Shown here: positions 32,496-44,079 of the stretch, piece by piece
Layout of the letters: each line of letters begins with the position of its first letter
Position numbering within the stretch: the stretch's first letter is position 1
DNA from: Epiperipatus broadwayi
Lineage: Eukaryota; Onychophora; Udeonychophora; Euonychophora; Peripatidae
Assembly (NCBI GenBank): GCA_028023455.1
Contig: JAQFVV010006208.1
Location: 4,258,963 to 4,322,962 of the forward strand
DNA length: 64,000 nt
Direction of reading: 5' to 3'
Notes under the pieces: model-generated
Databases searched by the model: none
The model's input: the letters and a program-made list of their open reading frames with translations, nothing else
Told to the model about the DNA's origin: nothing
Program-made: the position numbers and the translations under genes

Positions 32496-32794
32496 GTAAT
32501 TTATTGTGATTTGAACACGTTAATTTGAAATGTCACTAATATAAAATTGATTTTATTATACATAATTATAAAATAAATTTAATAAATGTCAGTTTTTTTG
32601 TGTGTGTTAGTACATTTTTTAATAAATTCTGAAATTACTGAAGTTGTAATTAATAATTTAACGGTACTTATTTGTAATAATTATAATACATATTTGCTAC
32701 TGAATACTTATTTTAAACTTTATTAATAATAAAATAATAATCAGAAAATAATAATAAATTCTTTATAACAGCTATATAAATATTGATAATAATT

Positions 32795-33230
32795 ACAGCA
32801 CATAAAAAGCATTTTTCAGCATCTGGTTTGATGCCCTTTTCAAATCTTAATAATCTATTTAACGTTAACAAATTATTTCAGACATAAAACCATCTAGTGT
32901 TCAATAATGGGATTAAAACAAGCAAATAAAAATATAAATCATTATATAATATAAGATGATATGTATATATAATTCTATAAAAAATGCACATAATATTTAA
33001 TTGATGTATGATTATGATATAGTTAATTATTTTGTAATTACTGGATTTATATATGAGAGTGTTTGATTTATTTTAATGATTTATATTGTTATTTGCTTGT
33101 TTTAATTCCATTATTGAACAATAGGTGGTTTTATGTCTGAAATAATTCATTAGCATTAAATAGATTATTAATATTTGAAAAACTCACCAAACCAGGTGCT
33201 GAAGAAGGCTTTTATGTGTAGTAATAATTA
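32795..33230. mobile_element. Foldback element with about 150-bp arms
   Basis: The left arm ATTATTTCAGACATAAAACC and neighbours (32795-32945) recur inverted at 33075-33230. The arm tips contain TGCTGAAGAAGGC (right) and TGCTGAAAAATGC (left), reminiscent of the first half of the hammerhead core. No GAAA...GUH half could be placed, so no ribozyme is called. Confidence 0.75.
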
Positions 33231-33895
33231 TTATGTTTTTATCAAAAAGTTGATAATGTAAAAGTTGGGAGAGGAGTAAATTGACACTTGAAAATAAAAA
33301 TGAGACAATTTGCTCTACATAAATACTCTTCGTGTAATAGAGATATATATGAGAGATGATGACCTGGCCCAACTGATTAGTGCTGGTTCAGCATGAAATG
33401 CATCTTGGGGATTATTTGTCTTTTATTGTATCTTTATTTATATGAAATTATTTATGAAATAAAAAAGAATGGAGAAATATGGAGTATCTATAAAAAATAT
33501 ATTACGCATGGGAGAAAGAGAAACATAAATAGCCATGTGTGTGTGTGTGCTGAAAATCAGATATATTAATCTCTAACTTGAATTAAAGTTTATATCTGTG
33601 CTAGAGAAAATCTCTAGTTTAATAAATGATTAGTAATAATCATTATGTGTTTATCAAAAAGTTGATAACATAAAAGTTGGGAGAGGAATAAATTGACGCT
33701 TGAAAATAAAAATGAGACAGTTTGCTCTAAATAAATACTCTTCATGTAATAAAGATATATATGAGAGATGATGACCTGGCTAACTGATGAGTGCTGGTTT
33801 AGCATGAAATGCATCTTGGGGGTTATTTGTCTTTTATTGTATCTTTATTTATATGAAATTATTTATGAAATAAAAAAGAATGGAGAAATATGGAA
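33215..33895 (+). mobile_element. Family E2 hammerhead repeat, head-to-tail dimer, 411-bp unit
   Basis: Two nearly identical stretches (33220-33482 and 33632-33893) contain TATCAAAAAGTTGATAA, AGTTGGGAGAGG, the hammerhead-like motif and TTATGAAATAAAAAAGAATGG. Equivalent core positions lie 411 bp apart (33373 and 33784). The first core is CTGATTA (G8 lost); the second is intact. These copies lack the tRNA-like tail, so they form a subfamily. Confidence 0.85.
33779..33820 (+). ncRNA. Hammerhead ribozyme-like motif, family E2, core intact
   Basis: CTAA/TTGG stem I, CTGATGA-G, stem II TGCTG/TAGCA, GAAA, stem III AT/AT with loop GC, C17. The upstream unit (33368-33409) has a better stem I (CCCAA/TTGGG) but a T at G8. 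Confidence 0.6.
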
Positions 33896-34433
33896 ACTGT
33901 CTATCTATAAAAAAAATATTGATATTTATATAGCTGTTAGAAAGAATTTATTCTTTTCCAATTTTGGTGATTAATAATAAAATAATGTGTTTGTTATTAA
34001 ATAATTTTTTTCCCTGGAAATTTTATTGATTTTATTTTTATGTATAGTAGAGAAAAGATAATTAAACATAAATCTGATAAACAAGTAGAAATTTATACAG
34101 AAAATTTTACTTTCATATATTTTTTTATAAGTATATAAAATCTTACTGGTTGGATCTCATTTGTCTTCTAAAAATCTTAAGTTTTAAATACTTGGTACTG
34201 TTTAGTGTAATGGTAGATTCATAGATTTATAATTACTTTTGAATCAGATAATTAAAGAAATTAAATAAAATTATTAATATAAGAAAGTGTTATTCTTAAC
34301 CTGATACTCAGTTGCTCAAATATCACTGGACCTTTTAAGAAACCAGATGTATTATTATTTTAGGTTTACATGAGTTATAAGCACACGTAGGGGTGAAGAT
34401 TTAAGTTAGTAAGCTAGTAGTTACTATGCAATA

Positions 34434-34545
34434 TTATTCCTAAATGTAAGCTTGTGGTTAAGACCTGTAGAGGTCCCTACTATCGCATTTTTATGTGCAC
34501 ATTTTTGAGGTTACAGCCTTAGTAAATATTACTTATGTAATCAAT
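34434..34545 (+). repeat. Dispersed repeat shared with 58490-58595
   Basis: Both start GTAAGCTTGTGG(T/C)TAAGAC, continue CTGTAGAGGTCCCTAC, and end GGTTACAGCCTTAGTAAATA. The central part differs. It may be a SINE-like or small DNA element. Confidence 0.65.
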
Positions 34546-34624
34546 GTGCATTTAAATAAATTTATAATTAAAAATGAATAGATTAAGAATTTCTTTGAAG
34601 CTATAAATATTTTAAATTTTTTAG

Positions 34625-34850
34625 AACAGGCAAAACTCTCCATACAGTAGTGCTTCCCAGTGCAAGCCAGAGTAATTAATGTACATTTAAAAGGTTTATG
34701 CATAAAATCCTATCTAGTGCCTACTCATCCAATATTCGCAGTCTAGTTTCTAGCTTGTGGGAGGCAGTATGAAGAGTCTCATCTCTGTTTTAATTGCTTG
34801 TATAAGCATAGGAATTTTTGATCATGTGATGTTTTTTCGATATGCAGAGT
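34625..34850 (-). repeat. Family A fragments, hammerhead truncated
   Basis: The minus-strand family A body ends within GTTTCTAGCTTGTGG before the CTGATGA half. A plus-strand family A terminus (AGTATGAAGAG...GATCATGTGATG) follows. Confidence 0.65.
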
Positions 34851-34859
34851 AGTGTAAAA

Positions 34860-35215
34860 ATTTCCTCTATGTCTTGTTTTATTTACAGATATATGTGATT
34901 ATTTTGAAATTTTTTTTAATTAAAAAAACTAATTAAGTGTACTACTTTTATTTTTAATTAGAAAAATAGCTATATATAATATTTTAAGATTTATTATATT
35001 AGTATATATAGTCTTCACTGGAATTTTTTTTTGTTTAAATTTTTTATCAAATAATGTAATACTATACTTGAACCAAGACAGCATTTTAAGTTTACAAATC
35101 AAAAATGTCTTATTTTTATTTGAAAATCTGTCACAGATGTCTTTCACAGTTTGTTAAAATAATGAAATAAAATAGTAAAAATAATTATTTTTAAAATAGG
35201 TCAACAACAATTAAT
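34860..35215. other. AT-rich intron without recognised features
   Basis: I see nothing recognisable; the minus frame at 34929-35147 is low-complexity. Confidence 0.4.
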
Positions 35216-35330
35216 TTTCATTGCAGTTTTAATATTTCACATGTGTGTGGTCATGTGTATCAGTTGTATGAGATAAAATGAAAAGAGTTTGAAAGTCTGT
35301 GTTCAAATCCCCTGTAATTACAACCAAACT
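35216..35330 (+). repeat. Family E tRNA-like tail fragment
   Basis: TGTGTGGTCATGTGTATCAG, then GTTTGAAAGTCTGTGTTCAA and ATCCCC. The ribozyme half is missing. Confidence 0.65.
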
Positions 35331-35384
35331 CCAAGTATATATATATAAATTATACTTGTATTCATATATTAGAAGTTCAGCCAA

Positions 35385-35810
35385 TATCCTGCTTATCTCT
35401 CTTCTGTGTATTTAAATGGACAATGTCTTATATATGAGGAATCAGAATGACTTAAGGGTCAATAAGAGCATGGCAATAATATTGGCATTAACAAGGGATA
35501 TAGGTGTTCTATCATCAGATTTTCAATGATATGAATGGCTGAAGAGTTGAAGAATGGAGTAGACTGAAGCCTACCCATTAAAATTTGCTATCTTAATATA
35601 AATCAAGCACTGATTATATATATATGTGTGTGTGGGAGATGATGATCTGGACCAACTGATGAGTGCTGGTTTAGCATGAAATACATATATTGATGATTAT
35701 TTATCTTTTCTACATGTATGTGGTCATGTGTATCAGTTGTATGAGATAGTGTGGATAATTGAAGGGAGCTTGAAAGTCTGTGTTCAAATCCCCTATAATT
35801 ATATATATAA
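35385..35810 (+). mobile_element. Family E hammerhead/tRNA-like repeat, most complete copy
   Basis: The order is: upstream module (GACTTAAGGGTCAATAAGAG, ATCATCAGATTTTCAATG, CTGAAGCCTACCCATTAA), linker AAGCACTGATTATATATA, hammerhead-like motif 35651-35694, linker with TGTGGTCATGTGTATCAG, and tRNA-like tail with GTTCAAATCCCC (35782-35793). The full unit is about 420 bp. The same order is seen inverted at 53420-53830 and 63655-64000. Confidence 0.8.
35651..35694 (+). ncRNA. Hammerhead ribozyme-like motif, family E, core intact
   Basis: Stem I ACCAA/TTGAT (one mismatch), CTGATGA-G, stem II TGCTG/TAGCA, GAAA, stem III ATA/TAT with loop CA, A17. Confidence 0.65.
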
Positions 35811-35884
35811 TGATAAAAGCATTTTTTATATATTTAGCTTTACACATCTTGTATATCTATTCATATGCCTAAATATATTTTTGC

Positions 35885-36118
35885 AGTATATATATAATTA
35901 TAATAAAAATAATAAATATAATGGTAATAAACTATTATAAACAGTCTTTCAATCTGCAGAAGTACTAAACAGTCTTTTAATCCGCATAACGGTAACAAAC
36001 TATTATAAACAGTCTTTTAATCTGCAGAACTTTAAGAAATTAACCAAAAGTACTTCTGTGGATTGAAAGATTGTTTATAATAATTTATTACCATTATATT
36101 TATTATTTTTATTATGAT
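35885..36118. repeat. Foldback repeat
   Basis: Blocks ACAGTCTTTNAATCTGCAGA and AACTATTATAAACAGTC occur twice directly (35935, 36000) and once inverted (36040-36110, ending TAATAATTTATTACCATTATA). Confidence 0.7.
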
Positions 36119-36235
36119 TACAATTTTGTTCTAATTAATGGACATTTTATTTATTTATAATATATATATAATAATAATTAAAACAAGTTATAAATTTTGT
36201 AACTTGCTTTTAAGCCTGCATTTTATGATCACTAG

Positions 36236-36545
36236 ATGGAGCTTTACCAATAGCTCTAAACAAGCTTTGTTTACATAAGTGCCGAAAGAGATAGAATTCA
36301 AAATCTCTATCATTCTCCCTACCTCCAGACCAGCTGGTTTCGAGCTTAATGACTCATGTCAGTGAAGAGCTGAGAGACTAGAAACTACACCTCCCAGCTC
36401 TTCACTGACATGAGCCATTAAGCTTGAAACCAGCTGGTCTGGAGGTAGGGAGAATGATAGAGATTTCGAATTCGATGTCTTTTGGCACTTATGTAAACAA
36501 AGCTTGTTTAGAGCTATTGGTAAAGCTCCATCTAGTGATCATATA
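36236..36545. mobile_element. Family F foldback repeat, hammerhead-like with an altered core
   Basis: The arms TAGATGGAGCTTTACCAATA and inverse bracket two opposed motifs: stem I CTTCA/TGGAG, CTGACATGA, hairpin, GAAAC, palindromic stem III ACCAG/CTGGT, C17. All helices are well formed, but the core has two extra bases relative to CTGANGA in both arms. A second copy is at 49385-49690. Confidence 0.8.
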
Positions 36546-36819
36546 TATATACACACACAAATATACGAATTTAAATATTTTCATTGACAAAGTCATAGAC
36601 ATTGAAATATAAATTAAAATTTCAATGTGAAAATTTAGATAAATTTCCAGCTACGATTTAACTACGGCTACTACCAATTGAAACTGATACTGTATGCTGA
36701 ACTATATGAATTTCTTTTAAATTCCAAAAAAAATTTTAAAATATAAATTAAACCACTATATCTTTTTTAAATAAAAAATGGTTAGCCCCAAAGAAACCAT
36801 CTTTCTTTGGAATAAAATA

Positions 36820-37500
36820 ATACCTAAAAGGATGTTTTATGGTGAACTTCAACATGGGTTTTCATAGATTATCTCAAAGACATTTTAAAGAAGTGCATTG
36901 TCAATTGTTCTCAATGGGAGAATTAGTCCAATCAATATATTCTTCAACTTTATAAATATGATACTACAGAATCCATTATTGTAAAATCACATCTCCATTG
37001 GATTGGACATATAAAATGAATGAACAATGGAAGACTTCCTAAAAGGATGTTTTATGGTGAACTTGAACATGGGTTTCATAGGAGAGGTAGACCTCCATCT
37101 ATGTTAGAAAGGATTACTTCAAAGCCATTCTAAAGAAGTGTAGTATCAATTGTTGCTACTGGGAGGATTAGTCCAATCAATATGTTCTTCAACTTTATGG
37201 ATGTGATACTATTGTAAAATCATATCTTCATTGGATCAGACATGTAAAATGAACATAAAATGGAAGACTTCCTAAAAAGCTGTTTTATAGTGGACTTGGA
37301 CATTGGTTTCATAGGAGATCATTGCAAAGACATTCTAAAGAAGTGTAATGTTAATTGATTCCATTGAGAAGATATGGCAAAGAGTAGAATACATTGGAAA
37401 GCTACAATTAAACCTGATGTTTAAGGGTTGGGAAAAGTTTTTTGCTGAGGAAACTAAAAGACAACATCATAAAATAACAAGTAAACAGAAAATTGGACCA
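36820..37500 (+). pseudogene. LINE 3'-end remnants, three direct partial copies
   Basis: Blocks reading SHLHWIGHIKRM, NGRLPKRMFYGELEHGFH and RRGRPPSMLERI (37000-37130) are the C-terminal signature of a LINE ORF2. Copies begin near 36825, 37035 and 37270. The last continues to IEKIWQRVEYIGKLQL and a terminal FFAEETKRQHH. The repeats are spaced about 210-235 bp, which suggests local duplication. Confidence 0.7.
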
Positions 37501-37791
37501 ACATGTTATGTGGACTTGTTTGTAGTTCACAGATCAGTTTGTATAATCACCACAAAACTTATTTTTAGAGTAGTTTTTTCTATCCCCCTCCATTTTTCTT
37601 TTTGTTTATGAAATTAGAATGGCCACAATCTTTTTTTGAATAGCTGTTTATTATTACTCAAGGATAAATTATTTTCTTTTTTTTTGAATGAATGTAATAA
37701 ATGATTGTTAACGATCACATGCACAGAAAATGTATGTTTTTTTAAAGATTCAGCTTTATTATGGTCTAGCATGCTTTTGGTATATATGATC

Positions 37792-38191
<400 letters not shown>

Positions 38192-38249
38192 TAATAAACG
38201 AACCCCTAAATATGTGGTATCACTTTCTGTTATGATCAGAATTTCTGTT

Positions 38250-38595
38250 ATAATATTAATATCATCTATGTGCTTTTTTACAACCCACTATTGACAGTTT
38301 CAATTGCTCCAGAAATCTTCTTCAGAACTTCTATTTACTTTTCCAATTTAAGATTTGGAAATATCAGTAGAAGTTCTGAAAAAGATCGCTGGGGCAATTG
38401 AAACTGTCAATAGTGGGTTGTAAAAAAGCATTAAGATTTGGAAATATAAGTAGAAGTTATGAAGAATATTGTTGGGGAAATCAAAACTATCAATAGTGGG
38501 TCGTAAAAAAGCATTGTAAAAAGTAATAAAGAACATAGATGACATTAATATTATATGGATTTGGCAATGCAATAAGAAAGATAATGTTATAATAC
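38250..38595. mobile_element. Family B foldback repeat with one duplicated arm
   Basis: One minus-strand arm (38263-38345) with an intact core faces two plus-strand arms in tandem (38346-38430 and 38431-38590). Those read CTGAAAA...GAAAC (G8 lost) and ATGAAGA...CAAAAC. Confidence 0.8.
38286..38330 (-). ncRNA. Hammerhead ribozyme-like motif, family B, core intact
   Basis: AAGTT, CTGAAGA, stem-loop with one mismatch, GAAAC, T, GTC, AATAGTG. Confidence 0.5.
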
Positions 38596-38599
38596 TTCA

Positions 38600-40500
38600 T
38601 AAGGAATATCTATTATGCTCTAATAGATAATGTTGAAGAAAAAATTGTCAATAAAAATTGGTGAAACAAAAAAGTTAATCTGGACTTATCGACAGTTTCT
38701 ATTGAAGAATAGAAACAGAGAAGAAAAATAGTTATTTTGAAAGATAAATTGGTGAATAGTTACCAATCATATCTTAAAACATCATGCAGTTAACTTTTCC
38801 AGTAATTGAATTTTAATTTCAGAATTTTTTAAAAAAATAATTTTTTGTCAGTTTCTGACATAAAGGATGTTTACCAGTATCATGTAAATATGGCTATTCA
38901 TCTTTATTCAATAGGGGTAAGGAAACTTCTCAGGCGGTTCCAAATCTCTAAAAATTGATAAAGATCATAGTAAATGTTTTTTTAAGAATGTCTCATAAAT
39001 TCCATTGGCTATTATAATTACTTAATGTAAAGTTCATGAGGTGTCACAATAGGAGCTTTTTAAACTATTATTTAAGTTCAACATTTAATCATTAGTTTAA
39101 GCAAGTTGAAAATAATTTGTATCTTCAAAAGAAAAAATAGTAAACATCACATGATCACCATTTCCTCTGCTACCGCAAAAAAAGTATTGTTTATGCTTGA
39201 TAACTCTTTAACTCTTCTATCACAGTAGTTATTAATTGAAATAAGAACATAATTGCTAGTTATAGTTATGATATATAGATATGGAAATGGAATTCAGTTA
39301 TTGACATCTATTTGTGTATATCACAAATAAAGACAGTCTAATTCTTAATTCATTATATGAGGTTATAAGATGTCTTAGAATTGCCTTGTGCTATATACAG
39401 GGGTAAGATTTATATTTACCAGCTGTATATACATTGGAACAATTTAATTAAACAACAACATTAATTAAAATAATAAAAACAAGTTTATTCCCTTGCTAAT
39501 AATGAAAATAAATAAAATAAAATGAGTGAAAACATGTTACCTTCTTTAAGCAATTCCAATAATTGGCCACATGAAAAACTGTTTATACAAGTCCAATTAT
39601 CTGTGTCTATCCATTTACTTCAATTTTAAAACCCAGATATTCTAATCTTATTTCTAGTATCAGTCTTCAAAGATTAATGCATATATAGCACTTTTCTGCT
39701 TCCAAGATTATACTATTGTTGCTCACGATTGTATAAAATGCTGCTCTCCACTACTAGAATGTATCCGGTTATAATTATAGAGTTAAAACTATGTAGTAGG
39801 GTTCATTTACATATTATATATTGACGTTGCTGAATATAAAATCCGGATTTTTAGCTTTATGCTAATTTTCTAGAGTACACTTGTATGTACTGTCTGTACG
39901 TAAAATATAAGATTTTAATTAAACTTTATTTACATCAAACATATATAATATTTAAATATAAGTATATTGACTATACTAAACAATGTAATTAGAAGGGATC
40001 CTGTGCAGATTATTCGATGTCATTTATTGCTTGGATGTGCCGGTGGTGATTTTGGGTGGTCCTTAGAATTCAAAATGGCAGTGAGAACACTTTAAATCAG
40101 CACCGATATTTTTATGTCTGCCAGATATTATTACTTTCATGAAAGGTAGAATTTATTTAAATATTATGTTTTATTTAATCTTGAAGGAACATATATTAAA
40201 AAAATAATGAGGGCAATAAAATAAATTAAATACATATATACACAATTTAAAATAAAATTATATTAAAAAAATACAGTTTGGTAAGTATTGTATCAATAAA
40301 TTATTAAGCACTTAATTGATGTGATTTCTGTGTTTCTTACTCTGACAACAGCTTTACTTAATTGATGATTTTCTTTTTTCTTGATAATATCAACAGAGAA
40401 CTGTTTATCAACTAATATTTGTTTTGTTTTTTTAATTTACTGTTGTTGATCTTTTTTTTAAAAAAAAACTTTAATTGCTAGTTTTTACAGAATATTATCA
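38600..40500. other. Long AT-rich intron with few features
   Basis: A family A terminus fragment lies at 39140-39172 (minus) and a dispersed repeat at 40020-40140 (shared with 23900-24020). I see nothing else recognisable. Confidence 0.45.
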
Positions 40501-40504
40501 AAGA

Positions 40505-40615
40505 TAAAAAAACTCACTAAACATCACATGATTACCATTTTCTTTGCATCCATTGATTACTCTAGCTTGCACTGAGTGGTGCTACTGTATGGAGAGTTTT
40601 CCCTCTGTGTAGATA
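40505..40615. repeat. Family A fragments, inverted junction
   Basis: A minus-strand family A terminus (AAACATCACATGATTACCAT) is joined to a plus-strand end (TGCATCCATTGATTACTC, TACTGTATGGAGAGTTTT). The middle with the hammerhead is missing. Confidence 0.65.
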
Positions 40616-40659
40616 AAAAAAGACTACATAAGATATTTAAATACAAGTATATTATCTAT

Positions 40660-40930
40660 ATTGAACTTAATGTTGTTAGAAGGGACTTGAACTCAGACTT
40701 TAAAACTCCCTACAGCTATCCACTTCATCGTATACAACTGATACACATGGCCACATACCTGTGAAAAAGATAAATGGTCTCCAATATACCAACTGATGAG
40801 TGCTGGTTCAGCATGAAATACATATATTGGAAATCATTTATCTTTTTCACATGTATATGTATCAGTTGTAAGATGGAGTGGATAACTGTAGGGAGCTTGA
40901 AAATCTGAGTTCAAATCCTTCTAATTAAGT
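40660..40930. mobile_element. Family E inverted pair, one hammerhead
   Basis: The left half (40675-40787) is the family E tail in minus orientation. The right half (40788-40930) is a plus-strand copy with an intact hammerhead and the tRNA-like tail (GAGTTCAAATCC at 40907-40918). Confidence 0.75.
40788..40830 (+). ncRNA. Hammerhead ribozyme-like motif, family E, core intact
   Basis: Stem I CCAA/TTGG, CTGATGA-G, stem II TGCTG/CAGCA, GAAA, stem III ATA/TAT with loop CA, A17. Confidence 0.65.
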
Positions 40931-40975
40931 GTGATATATTGATTGATTGTCAATTGTTTCTCATCTCATTTTTAG

Positions 40976-41146
40976 CTTGCATCAGAAATTGATGCCCTGG
41001 ATGAAATTTTGAAGTCCGAGAAGGAGAATGCTCAAAGAGTTACAGAATATGCAATCAAGCATAATGAGGAAAGGTGGATCGCTATCACGCAAATTCATCA
41101 GCAGCTTGAAGATGTGGGTAATAAATTTATTACTGACGCTGAAAAG
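40976..41146 (+). CDS. CCDC141: Exon 7: spectrin repeat 4, first half
   Basis: The exon has 57 codons in phase 0, with acceptor CATTTTTAG and donor GTAAGC. It begins LASEIDALDEILKSEKENA and ends GNKFITDAEK. The sequence is strongly helical and charged, with a single tryptophan (EERWIAI). The 8.5-kb intron before it holds a tandem hammerhead dimer, LINE 3' ends and the (TTA)n microsatellite. Confidence 0.9.
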
Positions 41147-41454
41147 GTAAGCAAGTAAAATTTAATTCATAATCATTGATTGTTTTTTCAATTTTTAAAT
41201 ATTTGTTTTTTATTTTTATATTAAAAAAGTATATAGTATTCAGCTATATCTTTAAATATATAAGTCAGGGCTTTATAACACTCTTTAGTAAGCTTATTAT
41301 GAAATAAGGTGTTATTTGTTATAGAGTAGTCACATTCAGAAATGTAAAATATGCGAATAGAACATATAATATCTAACATTATATATGGCCTATGTACGTA
41401 AACCTTTGATTTCATTTAAGAAAAATTTAACTCATATACCATCGCAAAAATACA

Positions 41455-41530
41455 CAATGCTTTATTTACCACCCTCTTTTACAGTTTACAGTTTTGATTG
41501 CCCCAGAAATCTTCTTCAGAACTACAACAT
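41455..41530 (-). repeat. Family B fragment, broken core
   Basis: CTGAAGA is kept, but GAAAC reads AAAAC and GTC reads GTA. Confidence 0.6.
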
Positions 41531-42050
41531 AATACAAAAATATGAATAAACATATAATTTACATTTAAAGGATTTACATTAATATAGAGTTTCTAAGATA
41601 GTGGTTCACAAGGTTTCTGGGCCTGTCGCCCAAGTGCAGAAATCTCTAGCTTCTACTAGAAGAAGCCATTTTATATTATAATGTATCACATGGTATGAAC
41701 TGCAGGTAGTTAATGCCTCTAACCTTATCACATGACTCTTTGACATGCTTATTCGTGTGTTTTCAAGAGCAGTACACTTTATCCTGTGCTATAGTTATTT
41801 ACTGTTTATTGATTTTCTAAGTTTATAATATATAGCCGCAGAATGGGATAAAAAATATTGTTTTTAGAATCTTATTTAATGTAATAATAATATATAATTC
41901 ATAATATTTTTAAATGCAACTTTTATTATCAGATAATTAGATTATTTGATAGTTAAACACCAAATAAGCAAATAATAATATAATTATCATAACATTTTTT
42001 GCTTTATGAAAAATGGAATAACAATTAGGAAGAAATAAATTGTTTTTAAA
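41531..42050. other. AT-rich intron without recognised features
   Basis: I see nothing recognisable. Confidence 0.4.
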
Positions 42051-42054
42051 AGTA

Positions 42055-42330
42055 TTAATATCATTTATGTTCTTTATTACTTTTACAATGCTTTTGACAA
42101 CTCATTATTGACAGTTTCAATTGCTCCAGTAATCTTCTTTAGAAATATAAGTAGAAGTTCTGAAGAAGATGCAATCAAAACCGTCAATAGTGGATTGTAA
42201 AAAATAATAAAGAAGAAGTAGAAGTTCTGAAGAAGATTGCTGGAGCAATCAAAACTGTCAATAGTGGATTGTAAAAAGCATTGTAAAAGTAATAAAGTAC
42301 GTAAATGATAGTAATATTACATGGATTTGG
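42055..42330. mobile_element. Family B foldback repeat, all cores broken
   Basis: One minus arm (CTAAAGA) faces two plus arms (one with a shortened stem II, one with AAAAC). The outer ends match other family B copies. Confidence 0.75.
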
Positions 42331-42442
42331 AAATGCCCTAAGAAAGATGAAGTTTTTAAAAATATTAGGAATAAATATTTTATACTGTCAAATCTCTTTT
42401 ATAATAAATCTTTCTTTCTTTCTCTCTCACTTTTTGAAGAAA

Positions 42443-42625
42443 GACCGAATTAAACACATTTACAATCTTCTAAAAATGAAAACAATTTTTTAAAGTGAAA
42501 ATTAGATAATAAACCAACATTTTGACTAACAAATTTTCTCCTGATTGGATATTATCTAATATTCACTTTAAAAATCCATTGTTTTCGTTTTTAGAAGATT
42601 GTAAATGTGTTTAATTCCATCTTTA
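42443..42625. repeat. Inverted repeat
   Basis: TTAAACACATTTACAATCTT and GAAAACAATTTTTTAAAGTG recur inverted across a centre near 42530. It is not related to families A-F by eye. Confidence 0.75.
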
Positions 42626-42629
42626 TTTA

Positions 42630-43840
42630 CATATTTGTTTGTGCCGGCATTTTTCATCACCGTCGGACTAATACGTTAGTACCAATTGAAATTGCATGTT
42701 GTCTAAGAATTATTAAGACGTCTAAGTATTTATTTAGAAAACTTATTGATTTTGTAAATAAATTTTAGACAGTGAAGTACTTTAATTAATTTCTTGTTTA
42801 AAGGAACTTCTGCTTCTAATAAATAGTTATTTTTGACAGGGTTATTTTGATTTGGGTCACACGGGGATTATATTTGAAATTGAATTGGTTTGTAAGGGAA
42901 TTATGAACAATTAAAATAAAGCAGAAAAGCATTTGGATATTTTTGAAATATGAATTTAGAAAAACAACAACCGAATAATAAATATAAAAGCATAAAAATG
43001 TATGAGAGAATGAAAGAAAAAATATTATAGATATAGTTATGAGATTGAACAAAAATGTAAATCCGCTACGCAGTCATCGGTAACTTGCTGTATTAGTAAG
43101 GCTGCATAATCTCACCATTTAATCCTCAATTACTAATTTTCAGAAAAAAGAAAAAATATTGCATTCATTTACTGCTATCAAAGATTATTCTTTTTATTAT
43201 ACGTAAGAAATATCTGTTATAAGAGAGCTATGGAAAGTGAAAATAACTGTTTTGAAAGCATTTGTTAAATTTAAGCAGAGAGAGTCATGTGATGTTTGGT
43301 TGGCATAATACCATTCTATACAGTAAATCAGAATTTAAGTTGATTAAAATATACAGCGACTGGCTTAGTATAATGTTTTTAAAGCTATAGAAGCAAATTG
43401 TCTTGGGGTTCAGAATAATGTGTTCTTGAATTTCAGTCTATCAGCTCGATAGTATAAAGGATTTAAAAGTAGCAACTAGATAGCACAAAGGTATTAGCTC
43501 TAAATCCCCTGTTGACAAGTCCTTAAATCAGAAAGCATGGGAAATGTAGATATACTAGCATCACCATCTTATGTTCTGTGATTGCTCAAGCATATCACAG
43601 ATGGCTTCTTAACTCGTATTGAAATGTCTGCATGTATAAAACCATATGTGTAAATAAAAGATTATTTATATTTATAAATACATATGGATTTCTTCACTTT
43701 AATAATATTTCCTTTATTTGAGAAAATTTACTCTAGAAATTCACTTGAGAGATCATTCTAAATTATAGGTTAAATTAGAATAGAATCGATATACAAATAA
43801 ACCTAGTTGCGTACAAATTAGATTGTATATAACGATTAAA
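42630..43840. other. AT-rich intron with few features
   Basis: A TCATGTGATGTTTGG word at 43286 resembles the family A terminus, followed by a segment with a TATTAGCTCTAAATCCCCT block. No gene or complete element is recognised. Confidence 0.4.
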
Positions 43841-43844
43841 CAGG

Positions 43845-44075
43845 CAAATCTCTCCATATAGTATTGCCACTCGGTGCAAGCCACAGTAATCAAAGGATGC
43901 CAGAAGGCTTGTGCATAAATTCCCTATGTAGGCCTACTTATCCAATATCCCCAGACTAGTTTCTGGCTTGTGGCCTTCATCAGTGAGGAGCCTTAGCACT
44001 GCACCTTCTGGCATCCATTGATTACTCTGGATTGTACTGAGTGGCAATACTGTATGGAAATACCTCTGTAATAAA
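43845..44075 (-). mobile_element. Family A hammerhead repeat with inverted end
   Basis: A minus-strand family A segment with an intact core (43949-43988) is followed by a plus-strand end (CTTCTGGCATCCATTGATTA, CTGAGTGGCAATACTGTATG). Confidence 0.75.
43949..43988 (-). ncRNA. Hammerhead ribozyme-like motif, family A, core intact
   Basis: Stem I CCTCA/TGGGG, CTGATGA, stem II GGC/GCC with loop CACAA, GAAAC, TA, GTC. It is one of the cleanest family A copies. Confidence 0.6.
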
Positions 44076-44079
44076 TAAA

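Noticed and set aside
32795-33230. Hammerhead in the foldback element
   Set aside because: Only the CTGAAGA half is visible; no GAAA...NUH half could be placed.
42816-43052. Minus-strand frame rich in F and I
   Set aside because: AT-rich chance frame without a domain.
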